A DNA stretch of 64,000 nucleotides from Paragordius varius (GCA_964247055.1 OZ176053.1:2046001-2110000); one strand, 5' to 3'. Shown: positions 23,520-51,023, numbered from the stretch's first letter. A program made the numbers and translations. Notes: generated by a model from the sequence alone, not told the origin.

Positions 23520-23830
23520 GCTTTAAAGTGTTTTGACTTTTTGTCCTAGTAGGTGACATATTGGATTAATATCCTAGAGCTCAATTTTGTGAATAAACAT
23601 ATTTTGAAAGTTATTTTAGTTGAAATTTTATTATTAAACATTGTTCTCATGTTTTAGATAACAAAGCTTATATGTTTACATTCCGACTTCTATAGTCTAA
23701 TATTGGGACAGCTTTAAAACATGATTGAACTAAGTTGCTTATTTTATATAAAGTTTTTGCTGATAAATGTAGCCTAGCTTTTTTAAGTTAATATTTACAT
23801 TTTCCCATAATATACATTTATTTGCCACAT
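23520..23830. repeat. Unclassified dispersed repeat R4, third copy
   Basis: Longest copy: TTTTTGTCCTAGTAGGTGAC, ATTGGATTAATATCC, AAACATTGTTCTCATG, then CATAATATACATTTATTTGC, which also ends the copy at 49575-49880. Confidence 0.5.
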
Positions 23831-24339
23831 TAGCTATTTAAAAAAATTAAAGAAAAAATGACGGCGATAATGTTTGAGGGTTTTTTTCAATTTTTTGAAT
23901 TTTTTTCTGTATAATGCGCTTAAAAGGCTAAAGAAGCACTTAAATTCGGCTTAGTACCTTAAATACTTTTTAAAATAATATTCAAATTTCAAATCGCTCT
24001 GGGATATAAAACTACTCCGAAAGGTCATAGAGTCTTAATAGATAAATTCTGATCATTATGCATTTTCCTCATTATAAAATGAGGTCTGATACAAGCTGTA
24101 GAAGTTAAATATAACTCCCTCAACTACCTAATTTATAGGTTTTGACCTCATTTATATTACACACATTTGTCGCGATTTTTTTGAGGTCATCCAAGAATAG
24201 CTATCAAAAGACTCAACCAACACTTAAAATGATACATATAATTACTTTACAGATTAGAGTGACTTGTCAACACCATTTTAAAAATATATTTTAAGATAAA
24301 AAAATACAAAAATAATTTCAAACAAAAGACGACGGGTTA

Positions 24340-24650
24340 CTGAATAAATACAGGTATTAATATTTTTCATGTAAAATATCAATAGGATTTTGACTATTAT
24401 ATTCAGCTTTATGTTTTTAGTAGTTGTTATGATATATTTTTGTTCTCAAAATTTTAAAACAAGATTTCACAAGCGTTGATAAAAGCTTTTTTCAAATTTT
24501 CCCATCTTGAAATGGTTTTTTGTTTCGGACCAAGATTTCCGCTACTTTAAATGACGCAATCGTAACATTTTTATAGTCCATGTTTTATTTAAACATGCTA
24601 TTACTTTAACCTTGCGTGCCTTAGATTTTAATGGGTAGATTTTGGCATAA
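24340..24650 (-). pseudogene. hAT transposase fragment of the ZBED5/GTF2IRD2-like type
   Basis: Minus-strand reading gives IASFKVAEILVRNKKPFQDG followed, after a one-base shift and a stop, by KAFINACEILF and ENKNI. This is the SYxVAxxIAKxxKPHTIGE-type block of ZBED5-like hAT proteins. No ends found; old relic. Confidence 0.6.
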
Positions 24651-25418
24651 TTTTGATAAAGACTCAAAAATCTTTTTATTATTTGGCTTTTTAGGCAGAG
24701 AAAACAGTAATGTCGCATATTAGAATGTATGTCTCATTTATTATTGCAAAAAAAATGTTCTTCCCATTCAATGTAAAGCGATATATTTTAACTATTTTCT
24801 GGCATATTCTTAAGTATGATATTAAAAAACCTGCTTCTGTTTTTAAAAGGCATTACTCAAAGTTTAATGACTATATTTCAGAGAAATAACTGATTTTGCG
24901 TTTAAATGCTCCAAAACGTATGCATCCTAATTAAAAAAATAATTATTACTACGCCTTTAACCAACAATCCAAAAAAAATTAATTAACTGTTAAATATTTT
25001 TTTAAAAAAATTTCAGGTATTTTTTAAGTTGCCGCGGCGAAGTCGCCTGCGGTCACTTTAAACACCCCGGTATACCATTAGAAAATTATTTCATATTGGT
25101 AATTTTTTTAAACATCAAGTTATAAATAAAAAAAACAATTTTTAAGTTTTTTGTAAAAAGCGGTGACATGATATGGATAATAAGCCGTGTAATTTTACCA
25201 CAATCAGAGTATTAATAGAAGAAAGTAAATATATATAAATAATGATATGATCTTATAAAAATATTTACTTCAAAAACGACGGATATAGTTAATAATTCCC
25301 TAACGTTCAAAAGACGTATCTCATTTTTTAAAAATGTGTCGTAATTTTTAAAAATTTATTTTACATAAAGTCCCCACGCATACATAATTTAAAAAGAAAA
25401 ATAGAAATATAACATAAT
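24651..25418. other. A+T-rich spacer downstream of RBM28
   Basis: No gene seen. One small G+C-rich hairpin-forming patch at 25028-25060 (GGCGAAGTCGCC with flanking GCCGC/GCGGT) stands out from the surroundings. Confidence 0.35.
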
Positions 25419-28400
25419 TTATTCTATGCCATCATATTGTGAGTTCGCAAACAATTTGTGGTGGAGCTTTTTTAGCTTTTTAAATTTGTTTTCATCAAAC
25501 TCTTCCAAAATGTCTGGTGTTTTCTAATTAATATACAATAAAAATTTATATAAATCGATGCATATAATGTACATATTAAAGTTTAATACCTTTAATTTCT
25601 TTTCCAATTTTACTTTTTTGGTAGGATTAGATAAATTCTCTACCGTTTTTCTCTTTGTTGTACCTTTAGCAATTTTCTTGACTTTGGGTACCTTGACCGT
25701 TTTGATTTGTTTCGAATAATTAACTTTGGAAAAATCTTTTTGTCTTTCTTGAGTTTGCTATATTAACGGACAGTTTTAACATAACGTTTAGGAAAAAGTT
25801 TTTAAAAAATAAACATAACATTTAGGAAAACGTTAAAAAATAATAAATTTACTTTGGCATTATTAATACGTGATTCTCTGGCTTTTAAAGCTAATTTGTT
25901 GGATATGGCAAATTGCACTATAGGTCTTCGTTGGTTTATACAATAAAATGTAATTAAAATTATCATTGCTTTTAATTAGTCTAAAAATTTAAATTTATAT
26001 ATAATGATAAAAAAATGCATCAAAATCACATGTAACCCAAAAACAATGTAATTGAAACCCGAAAAAAATTTTTTTTAATTAAAAACAAATCAAACAAACC
26101 TAATATGATTTGATTTTTTCGATTTTTTATCAACTGACACAGGTTTACGCAGACAATCATAGGCTTTTGGATTATTATCTAAATTTCTTAGGGCTTGCAG
26201 GGCATGTTTATGTTCCGTGAATTCAACAAAACCATAACACAGGGAAGAAAAATTCTTTTTATTCGGCCTTTTATGAGTGTTTGCATCTTTATCATTTTTA
26301 TTGGCTGGTGTTTTATTTCCTTCAGAATCTGTAATGATTGAACGGTCAAACATGACACGTGCCTATGTTAATATAAATAAATTTTCCCAATGATATTGAT
26401 AATTAAAAAATTAATATCTACCCTAGAAACTATGGTCTTTAATCAAATCTTGATATCGAAAGTTATTTTGAAAAATCTCATCTACAATAAGTATAATCAA
26501 AAACATCCTTAATGGTTTAAATCAAAAAATATAAAAGATATATATAATTATAGGTAAATTGTGGATATTTAGCCAGATTATATAAAATATAATTTTGTAT
26601 TATGGTTATTATTGTAATGATTCAATATAGTAAAATTAATAATAATTTTCAAAATTTGATCCCGTATTTAACATAGAATTTATTACTTCAACAATTTTGG
26701 CATTGGAGGATGGACCACCGACGGCATGTAAAAACGCCTTTTTGAGATCTTTGTTATCGACCCATTTAGGTAAATTGTGTATGGTTAACCGAACAGGGTT
26801 AACAAAAAATTGTAAGAGTTTCAATTTAATCTATATAAATATATAACATATTTTTTCTATAAAAAAGGCAATTATAACTTGAATAAAGGGTAATTAATTA
26901 CCTTATTTATATGTAAAATTAAAAAAAGAGATTAAAACATAAAAAATTAATAAATTTAAAAACATTTAAAATTTTACCTTACTCGATGCCATTAATTTTG
27001 AACGTTTATCCAAATCGGCTTGTGATAAGGCACCATATCGTTTTGAGCATTTTTTTACGGCTAAAAAGTATAAAAATACTAAATTAAAAAAAATTTGGAT
27101 TTTTTTTAAGTTTAATTTCGAAATCAAGAAATAAAACAAAGATTATTTGGGTGGATATTATCAAAAAATCAAATCAGATATACAGCTTTCTTCCAACAAA
27201 TGCAAATTTCGTTTATCCAGAGGTTTGCCTTCGCCATCATTCATTGTATCGGTAGCGTATCTATTTTACAATAATTTTATAACAATTATTTATTGATATT
27301 AACACTAACATATTGATATTAATTTAAAATAATTAGAGTAATTAAAAAATGTTAAAGCCGTAAAAGAAAAAACGATCAAACAACGTTGTACTTTAAAAAA
27401 TGTATATATTATGCATTAGCTAAACTCCTCTTAAAATGGCCTAAAGATCATAAAACTTATTAACTCATGCTAATATCCATGCAGCTTTTAAAATTCAAAT
27501 ATATTTTTCTACAAACTTTTTTTGTAGGTAATTAGCCTTAATATTATATATTGAAAAAAAGACAACAAACTATTATCTATATTTGAGTAATTTTATTTCA
27601 CAAAAAGAGACTTTATGCGGCGTATCTTTTCCATTAGAGTCAGTGTACTGGGAATTTACTTTAGTTTGAATATTGTATTATTAATTACGCATTATAAATT
27701 AGAATATATAATTTTATTATTTATCATTAATATAGGTTAATTAACAATTAAATCAAATACTTGCGTTTATGGAGTTCCCTTTCTTTCAATAGCTTGGGTA
27801 TTTCATCTCGACTAAGGGCCCATGTAATACTTAATTGTTGCCCATTTATTACAAATGAATTATCTAAAAATATAAAATCAATTTATTTTAACATATATAT
27901 ACTTATGGTATCAGAATGGATTTATAAAGCTTTAAATTATAATGTAGTAAATTCCACAAACTTTTTATTGGTTTTTAAGTCAGAAAAAAGCTTTATTTTT
28001 TAGGAAAAATTTAAATAGCAATGAAATCATTGGAAACATTGCTAAAAAATTAAACAAACTTAATATTTAAAACAAACGGGTTTCATGAACAAATAGCATA
28101 CCCATAACATAACTGGAAACATTTTAAATAATATGTATATTTTCATTTATTTTTTACCCTGTTTTCCCAACATTATTTTGCCAGTCTTTTTTTCGGTTTC
28201 AGTTAAACTAATTGTACGTTTACTGCCGTCCTCCTCTATAATGGAAAAGGGAATTTCCTCTCCAACTAATTTTAGGGAATCAAACAAGGAAGATTGAAGT
28301 GATTTGGATTTTTGTGCATGATTTGTATTTTCAAGTGGCATATTTCTAAAAATGGCATTTTTTAGATAAAAATAAGGGGTAAAAAATATTATATTTTGAT

Positions 28401-28672
28401 TTTTAGAACATAAAAGATATAAAAGCTTAAAAATACTTTTTATGATTAGACTTTATAGATTTTTGGGATTGAGAAGCTTGTAAGGCAGAGGTGTAAGCAT
28501 CAAAACAGTTTTGGCAATCTTGACACTCTCGAAATTTGACAAATCCGGTTCCTGAAAAATGAGTGAATAGAGATTTACATAATTACATAAAAAAAACATT
28601 GTTAATTAAATGCTAAAAAATTAATATACATATATATATATATATAAGTCTTTTTGTTTTGACTACTCAACT

Positions 28673-28707
<35 letters not shown>

Positions 28708-31492
28708 TTGCAAATATGGAGATTATGCAAGTGTAAATTATCTCTTAATATATATAATTCAAGTGTAATCCAATATTACTATTTTTTGAAGAAAAGGTTC
28801 TAACCGTTGTAAGCGTTAATATTTTATTATCATGTAATTCGTAAATATTTAAATTTTACGTGCGGTTGCGGTAGGGGACTCTTTAGATTATTTTTTCAAT
28901 AAACCGGACAGCCAAACAAAATATTAACTTTTTCTCGGTTTTCATCCTAGTTTTTAAGTTAAGATTGTTTAAAAGTGTTTTTTTCACAAACTCTCAACTA
29001 TGCTTAAAAAAGGGATCATATAACGGATCTAAGCCGCCATATGTTTCCCACAATCGGTTATAGGAGGAACTTTGGGTTATATTTAAGGAATTACTTAATC
29101 AAAAATGTTTTTTGTATGTGTTGAGCGAAGTGATGTTCTCTTGATAAATAGTATAGTTTGAAAAATAATGGGATATTATGTATGCAAACGTGATTAGTAT
29201 GCAAATTAAAAATCAAGGATACTAAATTCTTATTTAATCAAACTTTTAAAAAACACGATTAGATTCATATCATTATATTTTTGGCCATATGCAGCCATTT
29301 TTTAACAATATGGCAAAAATAATTATTATAATAAAATAAACTATAAGAGATTATTGCTTTTCTTAACGACAAATTTGAAATATATATATCGGCTTTTGCT
29401 AAAAATAAATTACAGACCCTTATGTAGAGTGGTGTTTATTCGGACAAATAGCAAATATTCAAGTGGTCCAAAAGCTTCAAACATTGGTTTTATATCATCC
29501 TCTTTCACTGTTAATGGAATATTTCTAATGCATAAATGTTTGTAAAAAGGGATATAAAACTTTATTAAAAAATTTTGATATCATTAATTTATACCTCAAT
29601 CAATTCAAAAAAAACGAAAGCTTGACGTATTTAAAAATTTGCAGGCTTATGGCCTTTTACAATAAAAATTATGATAATAATCTAATCTACTCCGTTATTT
29701 TGGGTCTTTTTTTTATATTTTTTAAAATCCATGATATCAAAGTTTGAAACCTTAAGGAAAACTGAAATTCAAAAGATAATATATAATATAATATATCTAA
29801 GATAAAATAACGTTTATAATTTATCAAAAGTACAAAATAAATATCAGAAATTTGATATACTTGATAAACAAAGTTTTCTTTTCCGTAACATCATCCACAT
29901 GATTTAAAGAAACTCTTTCTGTTTTTGCTTTTTTTGATTTTTCCAATTTTTCTCCTTCAGAGTTTTTATTGTCAGTGTTCTCAGCTTTTTTCGGTTCCTG
30001 TGTTTTGTCCGTTAATTTGGCGCTTATTGGTTTAATGTGCTTTTCTTTTTTATTGCTATGGGTAGACTCACTAAAATATTATTGAAATTAGAGTAAAAAT
30101 AAAATTATTAAAACAAAACATAAAATAAAGTAAATTTAATAATTTTTTTCATTTAATCCATCTCTGATTGGTAAAATTTAAACGTTAAAAAATGGTTTAA
30201 AAAAATATAAGTCCGTAATTTTAACGTTTTTTTATTTCTAATTAGTAATATAATTTACCTATTTTTAGAGATGGAATCCAATAATTTATCAATATTTTGC
30301 CCCTTAAGATTTGTGTTTTCATATTTACATTTGGGTTGGGACCAATCTACGGCCAATGTTCTCCCTAAATATAATAATTAGTTTTACAATTTATTTTATG
30401 ATAAAATATTCCATATTATATCAATTTATATAAAATTTCCATGAATTGTCTGTGTAATCATTTCTGGTTATAACCGAGACGCTTAGTCGTAAACATTTAA
30501 AGCATTTTTATGTATATATAAATCTCACCAAAAAAAATATCCTAAAATATTTAAAAAATGCAAATTACTTCTTGATTAAACTGTTATTTCAAAAATATAA
30601 CTAATATTACATTAACACAAAAATTTTTTTCTTAAATATCTTTAAAATATAAAAAGGCACAAATTTTACCATTTAATTTATGGCCATTAAACTTTTCTAT
30701 AGCGGATTTCGCATCATTTTCATGCGTGTATTGAACGAAAGCAAACCCCTTACATGTTTTACTTTGATCATGAGGCACTTGTAAATCAACCACTAAGCCG
30801 CATTGCTTAAACAAGCCTAAAATATCTTCTTTACTACTCTACATTTATATATACATTGCATTAATATTATATTTAAATATATAAAGTAAATAGTGCACTA
30901 GATATAAACGTAAAAACTAGACAAAACTAATAAAAAACCACACTTTATTTAAACCTGGATTCAATCTACATATCACAATAATAATAATTGTTGGAGCAGT
31001 TTACATCTATATTCCTTAGTTTGCAACTCAAAAAGATAAGTTACATTTAGTAATCATGGTTGGCTTTTTAAAAAAATAGTTATCAATATTACAATTTTGA
31101 CTGTATATTACATTAAATGGCAAATTTCGAATGATTAAACGATATTTTCGAGTTTTTATAACGTCATTAAGGGCGTTATTGCCTTTGCGGATCCCAAACT
31201 CGGGCGAAACATCAAACGATCGTATCTTATTTTGTGATAAAGCTTCCTGTGCATTTTCACTAAAATAAAGTTTGCGCTTAAAATTTATACCTATTGAGAA
31301 ATGTAACATATCCCGTATTATGATTCTTCCCATCTAAATTGTTAATATAATAATCTTACTTAATATATAACTTCTTTTCAAAGGTCCATATACACTAAAA
31401 GTTGCTTCGATATCGCCTTCATTTATATTAGGATTTAAATTCCTTAAAATTATAGTTTTGGGCTGTGTAGGAGCTAAATACAATGGGCTCAT
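25419..31492 (-). CDS. RBM28: RBM28/Nop4-type nucleolar RNA-binding protein
   Basis: Multi-RRM protein needed for ribosome assembly. Seventeen exons: 31492-31360, 31333-31291, 31259-31112, 30838-30670, 30364-30259, 30070-29861, 29524-29418, 28551-28437, 28345-28158, 27863-27761, 27260-27184, 27060-26978, 26830-26687, 26362-26100, 25924-25853, about 25759-25590, 25523-25419; about 745 aa (human 759). RRM1: TIILRNLNPNINEGDI and GYVTFL. RRM2: YRLIIRNLPFN, GFAFVQY, LNGRTLAVDWSQPK. RRM3: KKTLFIKNIPLTVKEDDI, GTGFVKF, LSITWALSRDE. RRM4: VRLTIHNLPKWVDNKDLKKA, YGFVEFTEHKHAL. A Lys/Glu-rich linker precedes RRM3; the C-terminus is basic (KVKKIAKGTTKRK) and ends NSQYDGIE. Phases match at all junctions except exon 15 to 16, where the acceptor is uncertain. 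The order of domains and linker matches RBM28 and excludes single-RRM proteins. Confidence 0.92.
31260..31359 (-). other. Two ultrashort introns of RBM28 (26 and 31 nt)
   Basis: Introns 31359-31334 (GTAAGATT to AATTTAG) and 31290-31260 (GTATAAAT to ATTTTAG) flank a 43-nt exon. Removing both restores RRM1 RNP1 (GYVTFL) and joins it in frame to the rest. Confidence 0.85.
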
Positions 31493-31647
31493 GCTTTTAT
31501 CAACTCAAAACGGTATATCATATGATAATATTAAAAAGCGCCATCTTTAATTGTAATTTTGGTAATATAATTATTTTATCTAATCATTTGCCGACATTTC
31601 CCTTTTTTATTAATTTGTTATGAGATTTTTTTCTTTGTATGTTTGGT
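31493..31647 (-). promoter_or_regulatory. 155-bp spacer between unknown gene and RBM28
   Basis: Both neighbours are on the minus strand. A poly(A) signal AATAAA (complement at about 31607-31612) for the upstream gene lies inside it. No pyrimidine-rich acceptor is obvious directly before the RBM28 start, so trans-splicing is not shown. Confidence 0.4.
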
Positions 31648-32875
31648 TTACTGTTTTTCTGTAGCAGTGTTAATCATGTTTGATAGATTGGAAAATGTCA
31701 GATTTAATGCATAATTTATAAGGCCAACATTTGATGGTATGCCTGAGATAATATTCTCAAACTCATCCAAATAATCCTTGATAAATGAGGAATATCTATC
31801 TTTTTGAAATTGCGATTGATTAATCTTGTTCATAATAATTTCATTGAATAAACTTTCAATAATTTGTTGCATGGATTGTGTAACAAAAAATAAGGGATAA
31901 GCGTTTTGCATAGGCTCAAGTATAAATTGTTTTTCAATATGGTACTCTTTACAACGCTTAATATTATATGTTTGATAATTTTCACAGGTAATTTTATATG
32001 AATCAATTATTTTTTGGAGCGTTTCAATCAATTTTACCAAAGTTGATATGGAAACGTTCCAATTATATTGGCTACTCTCATCCTCTTGGGTGTATCGCGA
32101 CAAATATGTCAAATAGTTACAACACCATTTTTGTTTATGAATCTATTATTTTATAAGATCTGTCGTAATACTGTTGTGTAGTTTTGACATGCTTTAATGA
32201 CAAAGTCAATTATTTTTGATTTAAGTGACCGAACCTCTTGCCTTAAAAGAGCTTGTGGACTAATTATAATATTTTTTGAAATTTGTCCATTGTCTCTTGT
32301 AACATGATCTATAATTTTAATTATGCGTTTAAGCCATCTGTCGGTTAATACAAATTTTTCGTCCTAAATATACATGATGTTATGGAAAAAAATACAAACA
32401 TCGGTTGTAAAATAAAAATGTATATTTTCCCATGCGAAATTAATGTTTTCCAAGAAAATATTTAACTTTGCATCACTGTTCACATTGTCATAATTTTCTA
32501 ATATGTATGCTAATTTTAAGATCTCTTGATAAAACATATCTTGTTTGTTAACTCTTATGGAAGATAACGAGATTGTTTGATGCGTATCCTCAAACATATC
32601 CAAAACTAGTAGGTTTTATAAAATAAATTACTTTGCATATTTGATCTCTCATTATTTTGCGAATTACAATTTAATCTTGTCATGGCGTCTATGGCGGAAT
32701 CCAAATTTATTTGAAATATTTTAGGGAAATTAGGGGATTTTTGTGCATCGTATTTATTTTTCAGTTCACCCAAGAATTCAGAAACTGTTTGATGACATGG
32801 TTTTATCCTTATAATAGCTAAGGCAAATGCAATTTTATAACGCAAGACATAGGACTCAATAATTGTGTTATCCAT
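31648..32875 (-). CDS. Unrecognised helical protein, four exons
   Basis: Function unknown. Exons 32875-32632, 32605-32400, 32363-32172 and 32142-31648 join in frame over introns of 26, 36 and 29 nt to give about 378 aa. The start is ATG at 32875: upstream in the same frame there is a stop and no acceptor AG between it and this ATG. The protein is rich in long amphipathic helices (for example FVLTDRWLKRIIKIIDHV, VRSLKSKIIDFVIKAC, QSMQQIIESLFNEIIMNKI), has no signal peptide and no zinc or catalytic motif I can see. HEAT-like or vesicle-tethering helical folds are possible but not supported by a motif. It ends INTATEKQ. It lies head to tail with RBM28 and divergent from the glutamate receptor. 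Confidence 0.75.
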
Positions 32876-32999
32876 ATCACAAATTATTATTGTGACAAAG
32901 CAGACGATAAATATTTTTGCCGTTAAAATATTTTTTATAATAACAGAATTTTAAAAATTAAATACTTTAAAAACCTATTATTCTAATTATATTTCTCAG

Positions 33000-33420
33000 A
33001 TATGTTAATGAAATCCCAACTGGTTAATTCAAGATGTTACAGATATTCCTGAGGGATTTTGCTTAGAATATATGTCTAAAAAATGTAAGATTCAAAATTT
33101 TAATGCCATAAATTTTAATAGAGTACTTTGTATTTTAGCTATAACTAAAAAATCATGACTGTATCCTAAATTTTTTAATAATTTTTCTTATATAATAAAA
33201 AAAATATTTTTATCTGTAATTTTAACTCTTTTTGTCTTATTATATAAGTTATAAGAGGTCCCTAGTTTTTTCATCTTATATCTGTTAGTAATTAATCCCT
33301 GGTAACATATTTTGTAAAATGTAATGCTTTCTATAATATTAAAAATTTTAAAACAATTTTCCCTTATCTCCCAATCCAATCCTTTGTTCAAAATTGTTTT
33401 TCTCTACGCTATACATGTAT
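33000..33420 (-). other. Coding-like stretch, possible HEAT-repeat fragment
   Basis: Minus-strand reading is open over about 33400-33200 with KTILNKGLDWEIRENCFKIF, NIIESITFYKICYQG, and again in pieces to 33000 (KNLGYSHDFLVIAKIQST, IYSKQNPSGISVTS). The DWEIREN motif resembles HEAT-repeat proteins such as BRAT1. It could be upstream exons of the 31648-32875 gene, a separate short gene or a fragment; no consistent start or splice chain was found. Confidence 0.35.
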
Positions 33421-33800
33421 ATCACAGTTTTAAGAGTTAATTTAATTTATATTAATTTAATTTTTATTAAGTCTTTTATTCTTTTACACCTTACATTGTA
33501 TCTTTTTTCCGACCATGAATCCAATAAATAAATTTTAACCATATTATATTAAATATTAATTTTACCATGTAGATTATTTAAAAATTGTAAAATCAGACAT
33601 AACATATTAAACATATAACCATTTGCAACATTGTATATTGATTTCTATGATTTATTTTAAACATACTAATAAAAATTTGTGAAAATATTTATTTTTCGAA
33701 ACCTCGCAAACGATCAATTATTAATCCGCACATATTTAAATTTTATTGGTTTTTCTATAAAACCAAAAATATATATTGTGATAAATAATAAAATTACCCG
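33421..33800. promoter_or_regulatory. Divergent spacer upstream of the glutamate receptor gene
   Basis: Very A+T-rich. It should hold the receptor promoter by position; no TATA box can be told from background in this composition. Confidence 0.35.
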
Positions 33801-48284
<14,484 letters not shown>

Positions 48285-48294
48285 ATATCAAAAT

Positions 48295-48392
48295 AAACGG
48301 ACAAAACGTAAAAATTTAAAATAGTCTTTTGGAAAGACAATCATACTCTTTAAAAGCCTTGATATCTACAAACTATATAAATACAATTTCAC
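48295..48392. mobile_element. CAGTAAAAC/TA MITE fragment at the 3' side of the receptor gene
   Basis: CGGACAAAACGTAAAAATTT, GACAATCATACTCTTTAAA, then cut off where foldback copy 16 begins. Confidence 0.6.
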
Positions 48393-48394
48393 TA

Positions 48395-48701
48395 TACCAT
48401 TTACATAAATTCACCCTTGAAAAATTAAATTGCCCCTCGAACAATTAAAACTCACCCTAAAAATTAATTAATTTTTAAGATTAAAGATTATCTATTTTTT
48501 ATATTTTTAAAAAATATTATGTTTAAAATTAATATAATACTAAAAACATAATAAAATATGCTATAAAGATATGTCACGTATCAATAATGAGTTATATTAG
48601 CCCAAAAACAATTTATTTTTAGGGCGAATTTGAATTGATCAAGGGTGTATAAAATTTTCGAGGGTGAATCTGAATTGTTCAAAGGCAAATTGTAAATGCT
48701 A
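48395..48701. mobile_element. Foldback MITE family A, copy 16
   Basis: TACCATTTACATAAATTC to TTGTAAATGCTA; three iterons left, three right; it truncates the preceding fragment. Confidence 0.85.
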
Positions 48702-49090
48702 ATATATAAAATAGACAGTGTTACTACCTTACATCTTAATTTTTTATTTTGCGACCCTAAAAGATATATTTAAAAATAAAGTTTTTAAATCAAGGTCTTA
48801 GTTCAAAATATATTTTTTATTGGGATTTGTGTGTATGATATCAATTAAGGTTACTCTATTTTAAATTTAATTTATTCTATTTTGGAGTAAAAGTCGAAAC
48901 ATTTATTAAAATGGGTTATAAGATATACTATAAACAATGGTTTAAGGTTTTTTACTCCTGGAAATTATTAAATCATTATCAGATCAACACTTTATTTTTC
49001 AATTACCTATGGCGTGTTTATTGCAATCTATGTTTCCTAAAATAAACCCATGGTTTATATCATGGCTTCAAACTATTTTATAAAATGATT

Positions 49091-49390
49091 TTATATAAAA
49101 TATTTGAACCGATCAAAGGTACCTTTATGGCAAGAATTTCTCAAACAACTGAAATTTGCAATAAATTGTAAAAACACACGCGAGAAACCACCCTCAAACG
49201 TTAAAAGCATTTCAAGACACTGCCTTAGCAAACTCAATAGCGTCGAAGGCCTAATCTCCAACACTAATCCCTCAATCAAAGATTTAAATGTGTATGAAAG
49301 ATTCGGGAATATATAATTGTCAAAAAATCTCATATGAAATGACTCAATTGCTTTTATCGCATAATTAATTGTATATTGCATGGCAAACAT
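49091..49390 (-). other. Possible coding exon, strand uncertain
   Basis: A stretch with less A+T bias is open for 99 codons on the minus strand (KAIESFHMRFFDNYIFPNL, TLLSLLRQCLEMLLTFEGG) and for 70 codons on the plus strand from 49104 (VPLWQEFLKQLKFAINCKN). I recognise neither protein and see no convincing splice partner. Confidence 0.25.
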
Positions 49391-49574
49391 TTATATTTTA
49401 TATTATATCAAAATAAATTTTTTATCTAAATTATTTAGTTAATGAAGCTCTCAACTAAGGTAGATGATATTATGACTATAATATAACAAAACAGGGTCTC
49501 GAAAGCGCCCCCTTTAACACATTAGGTGCGGCCTGCGACAAATTTGGTATAGATTTCTGATTAAAAGGATTCGC

Positions 49575-49880
49575 CTTATTTCCTTTTCATTTTTGTAAAG
49601 ACGATTACATTTTGTAATTTATATTTCAGAGTATTTTTAGTAAACTGCTGTTTTCATAGTTGTTCTGGCTCAAAATTATTTACCAAAATTTTTCTGTGTT
49701 TTAGAAATAAAACTTATAGTTTTAGTTTTTCAACTTCGAGACCGATTTCAGATAGCTTCAAAACCTGATGATGAGTGAAACAAATAGCCATGTAAGTCTT
49801 TTTGTGATATGCATAAAATTTTCTCAAGTTTATTATCATTTTAACCATAATATACATTTATTTGCCTGTTATATAAACTA
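49575..49880. repeat. Unclassified dispersed repeat R4, fourth copy
   Basis: TTCCTTTTCATTTTTGTAAA at the start and CATAATATACATTTATTTGC at the end, as in the copy at 23520-23830; ends where a TTAA element begins. Confidence 0.5.
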
Positions 49881-49885
49881 TTTAA

Positions 49886-51023
49886 CACTTCGATTCAAAT
49901 TGGGGTATCTAAATACCTCAGATTAAATTTGAATTTATATTTTTAAAAAATTACTGAAGGAAACGGTCCCAATTTAAATTTATGCTTCTATCCTGATAAA
50001 AACTATATAAATAAGCCAAAATATCTTGATAAAATTTTGTTTTGAAAAAAAAGTTCCATCTCAAACTACTTCGACGCCATTTTTATTTCGCAAAATTTTT
50101 GAAAAATATCGTCTTCATTTAACACTTGGATACAACACACTCATTTTAGTCCTTCGATTCAAATTGGCCTGTTTAAAATCAAATGCTTTAAAAAGTATGG
50201 AAGCAATCAAAACCATGGCAAAATTTTGCACTATAACATTAATAAACTGAAATATATAAAAATTTTTATTCAAAAATACTTGATATTACTTATTTTGAGC
50301 TAAAACTGAAAGGTAAAATTTAGTCAACGTGACATGTGTCAAATTGTAAAATTAAAAAATAATACAAAATAAACCGCTTTTTCTATTTTTATTAATGTTA
50401 GATGTAATTATTATAAAAAATAAGCTTTAGTTTTACCCTTAAAATTAAATGAAGACGATATTTTGCAAAATTTTTGTAAAATAAAAATGTCGTCGAAGTA
50501 GTTTGAGATCGATTATTTTTTTTTTTAAAAAAAAAATTAATCAAGATATTTTGGCATATTTATATAATATTTATCAGGATAGAAGCATAAATTTAAATTG
50601 GGACCGTTTCCTTCAGTAGTTTTTTAAAAAATTTAATTTAAATTTAGTCTGGGGTGTTTAGATACCCCAATTCGAATCTAAGTGTTAATTTTAAGGGTAA
50701 AACTAAAGCTAACTATTTATATAAATTACATCTAACATTGATAGAAATAGAAAAAGCGGTGTTTTTTATATTATTTCTTAATTTTAAAATTTGACACATG
50801 GTACGTTGACCAGATTTTTATCTTTCGGTTTTAGCTTAAAATAAGTAATATCAAGTAATTTTTTATATATTTAGGTTTATTAATGTTTTATAAGTGCAAA
50901 ATTTTGCCATGGTTTCGATTCCTTCCATACTTTTTAAAGTATATGATTTTAAACAGGCCTGGGGTATACAACTACATCCCATTTTGAATTCAAGGACTAA
51001 AATGAGTGTGTTATATCCAAGTG
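49886..51023. mobile_element. TTAA-flanked MITE split by a second copy of itself
   Basis: Ends CACTTCGATTCAAATTGG and (complement) CACTTGGATATAACACAC with TTAA at 49882-49885 and 51024-51027. Parts 49886-50122 and 50685-51023 are the host copy; the insert is 50123-50684. Confidence 0.9.
50123..50684. mobile_element. TTAA-flanked MITE, 562 bp, nested in the previous copy
   Basis: CACTTGGATACAACACAC at one end, CACTTAGATTCGAATTGG (complement) at the other, TTAA on both sides. The host reads CATTTAATTTTAAGG when empty (as at 51896), and here CATTTAA, insert, TTAATTTTAAGG. Confidence 0.9.
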
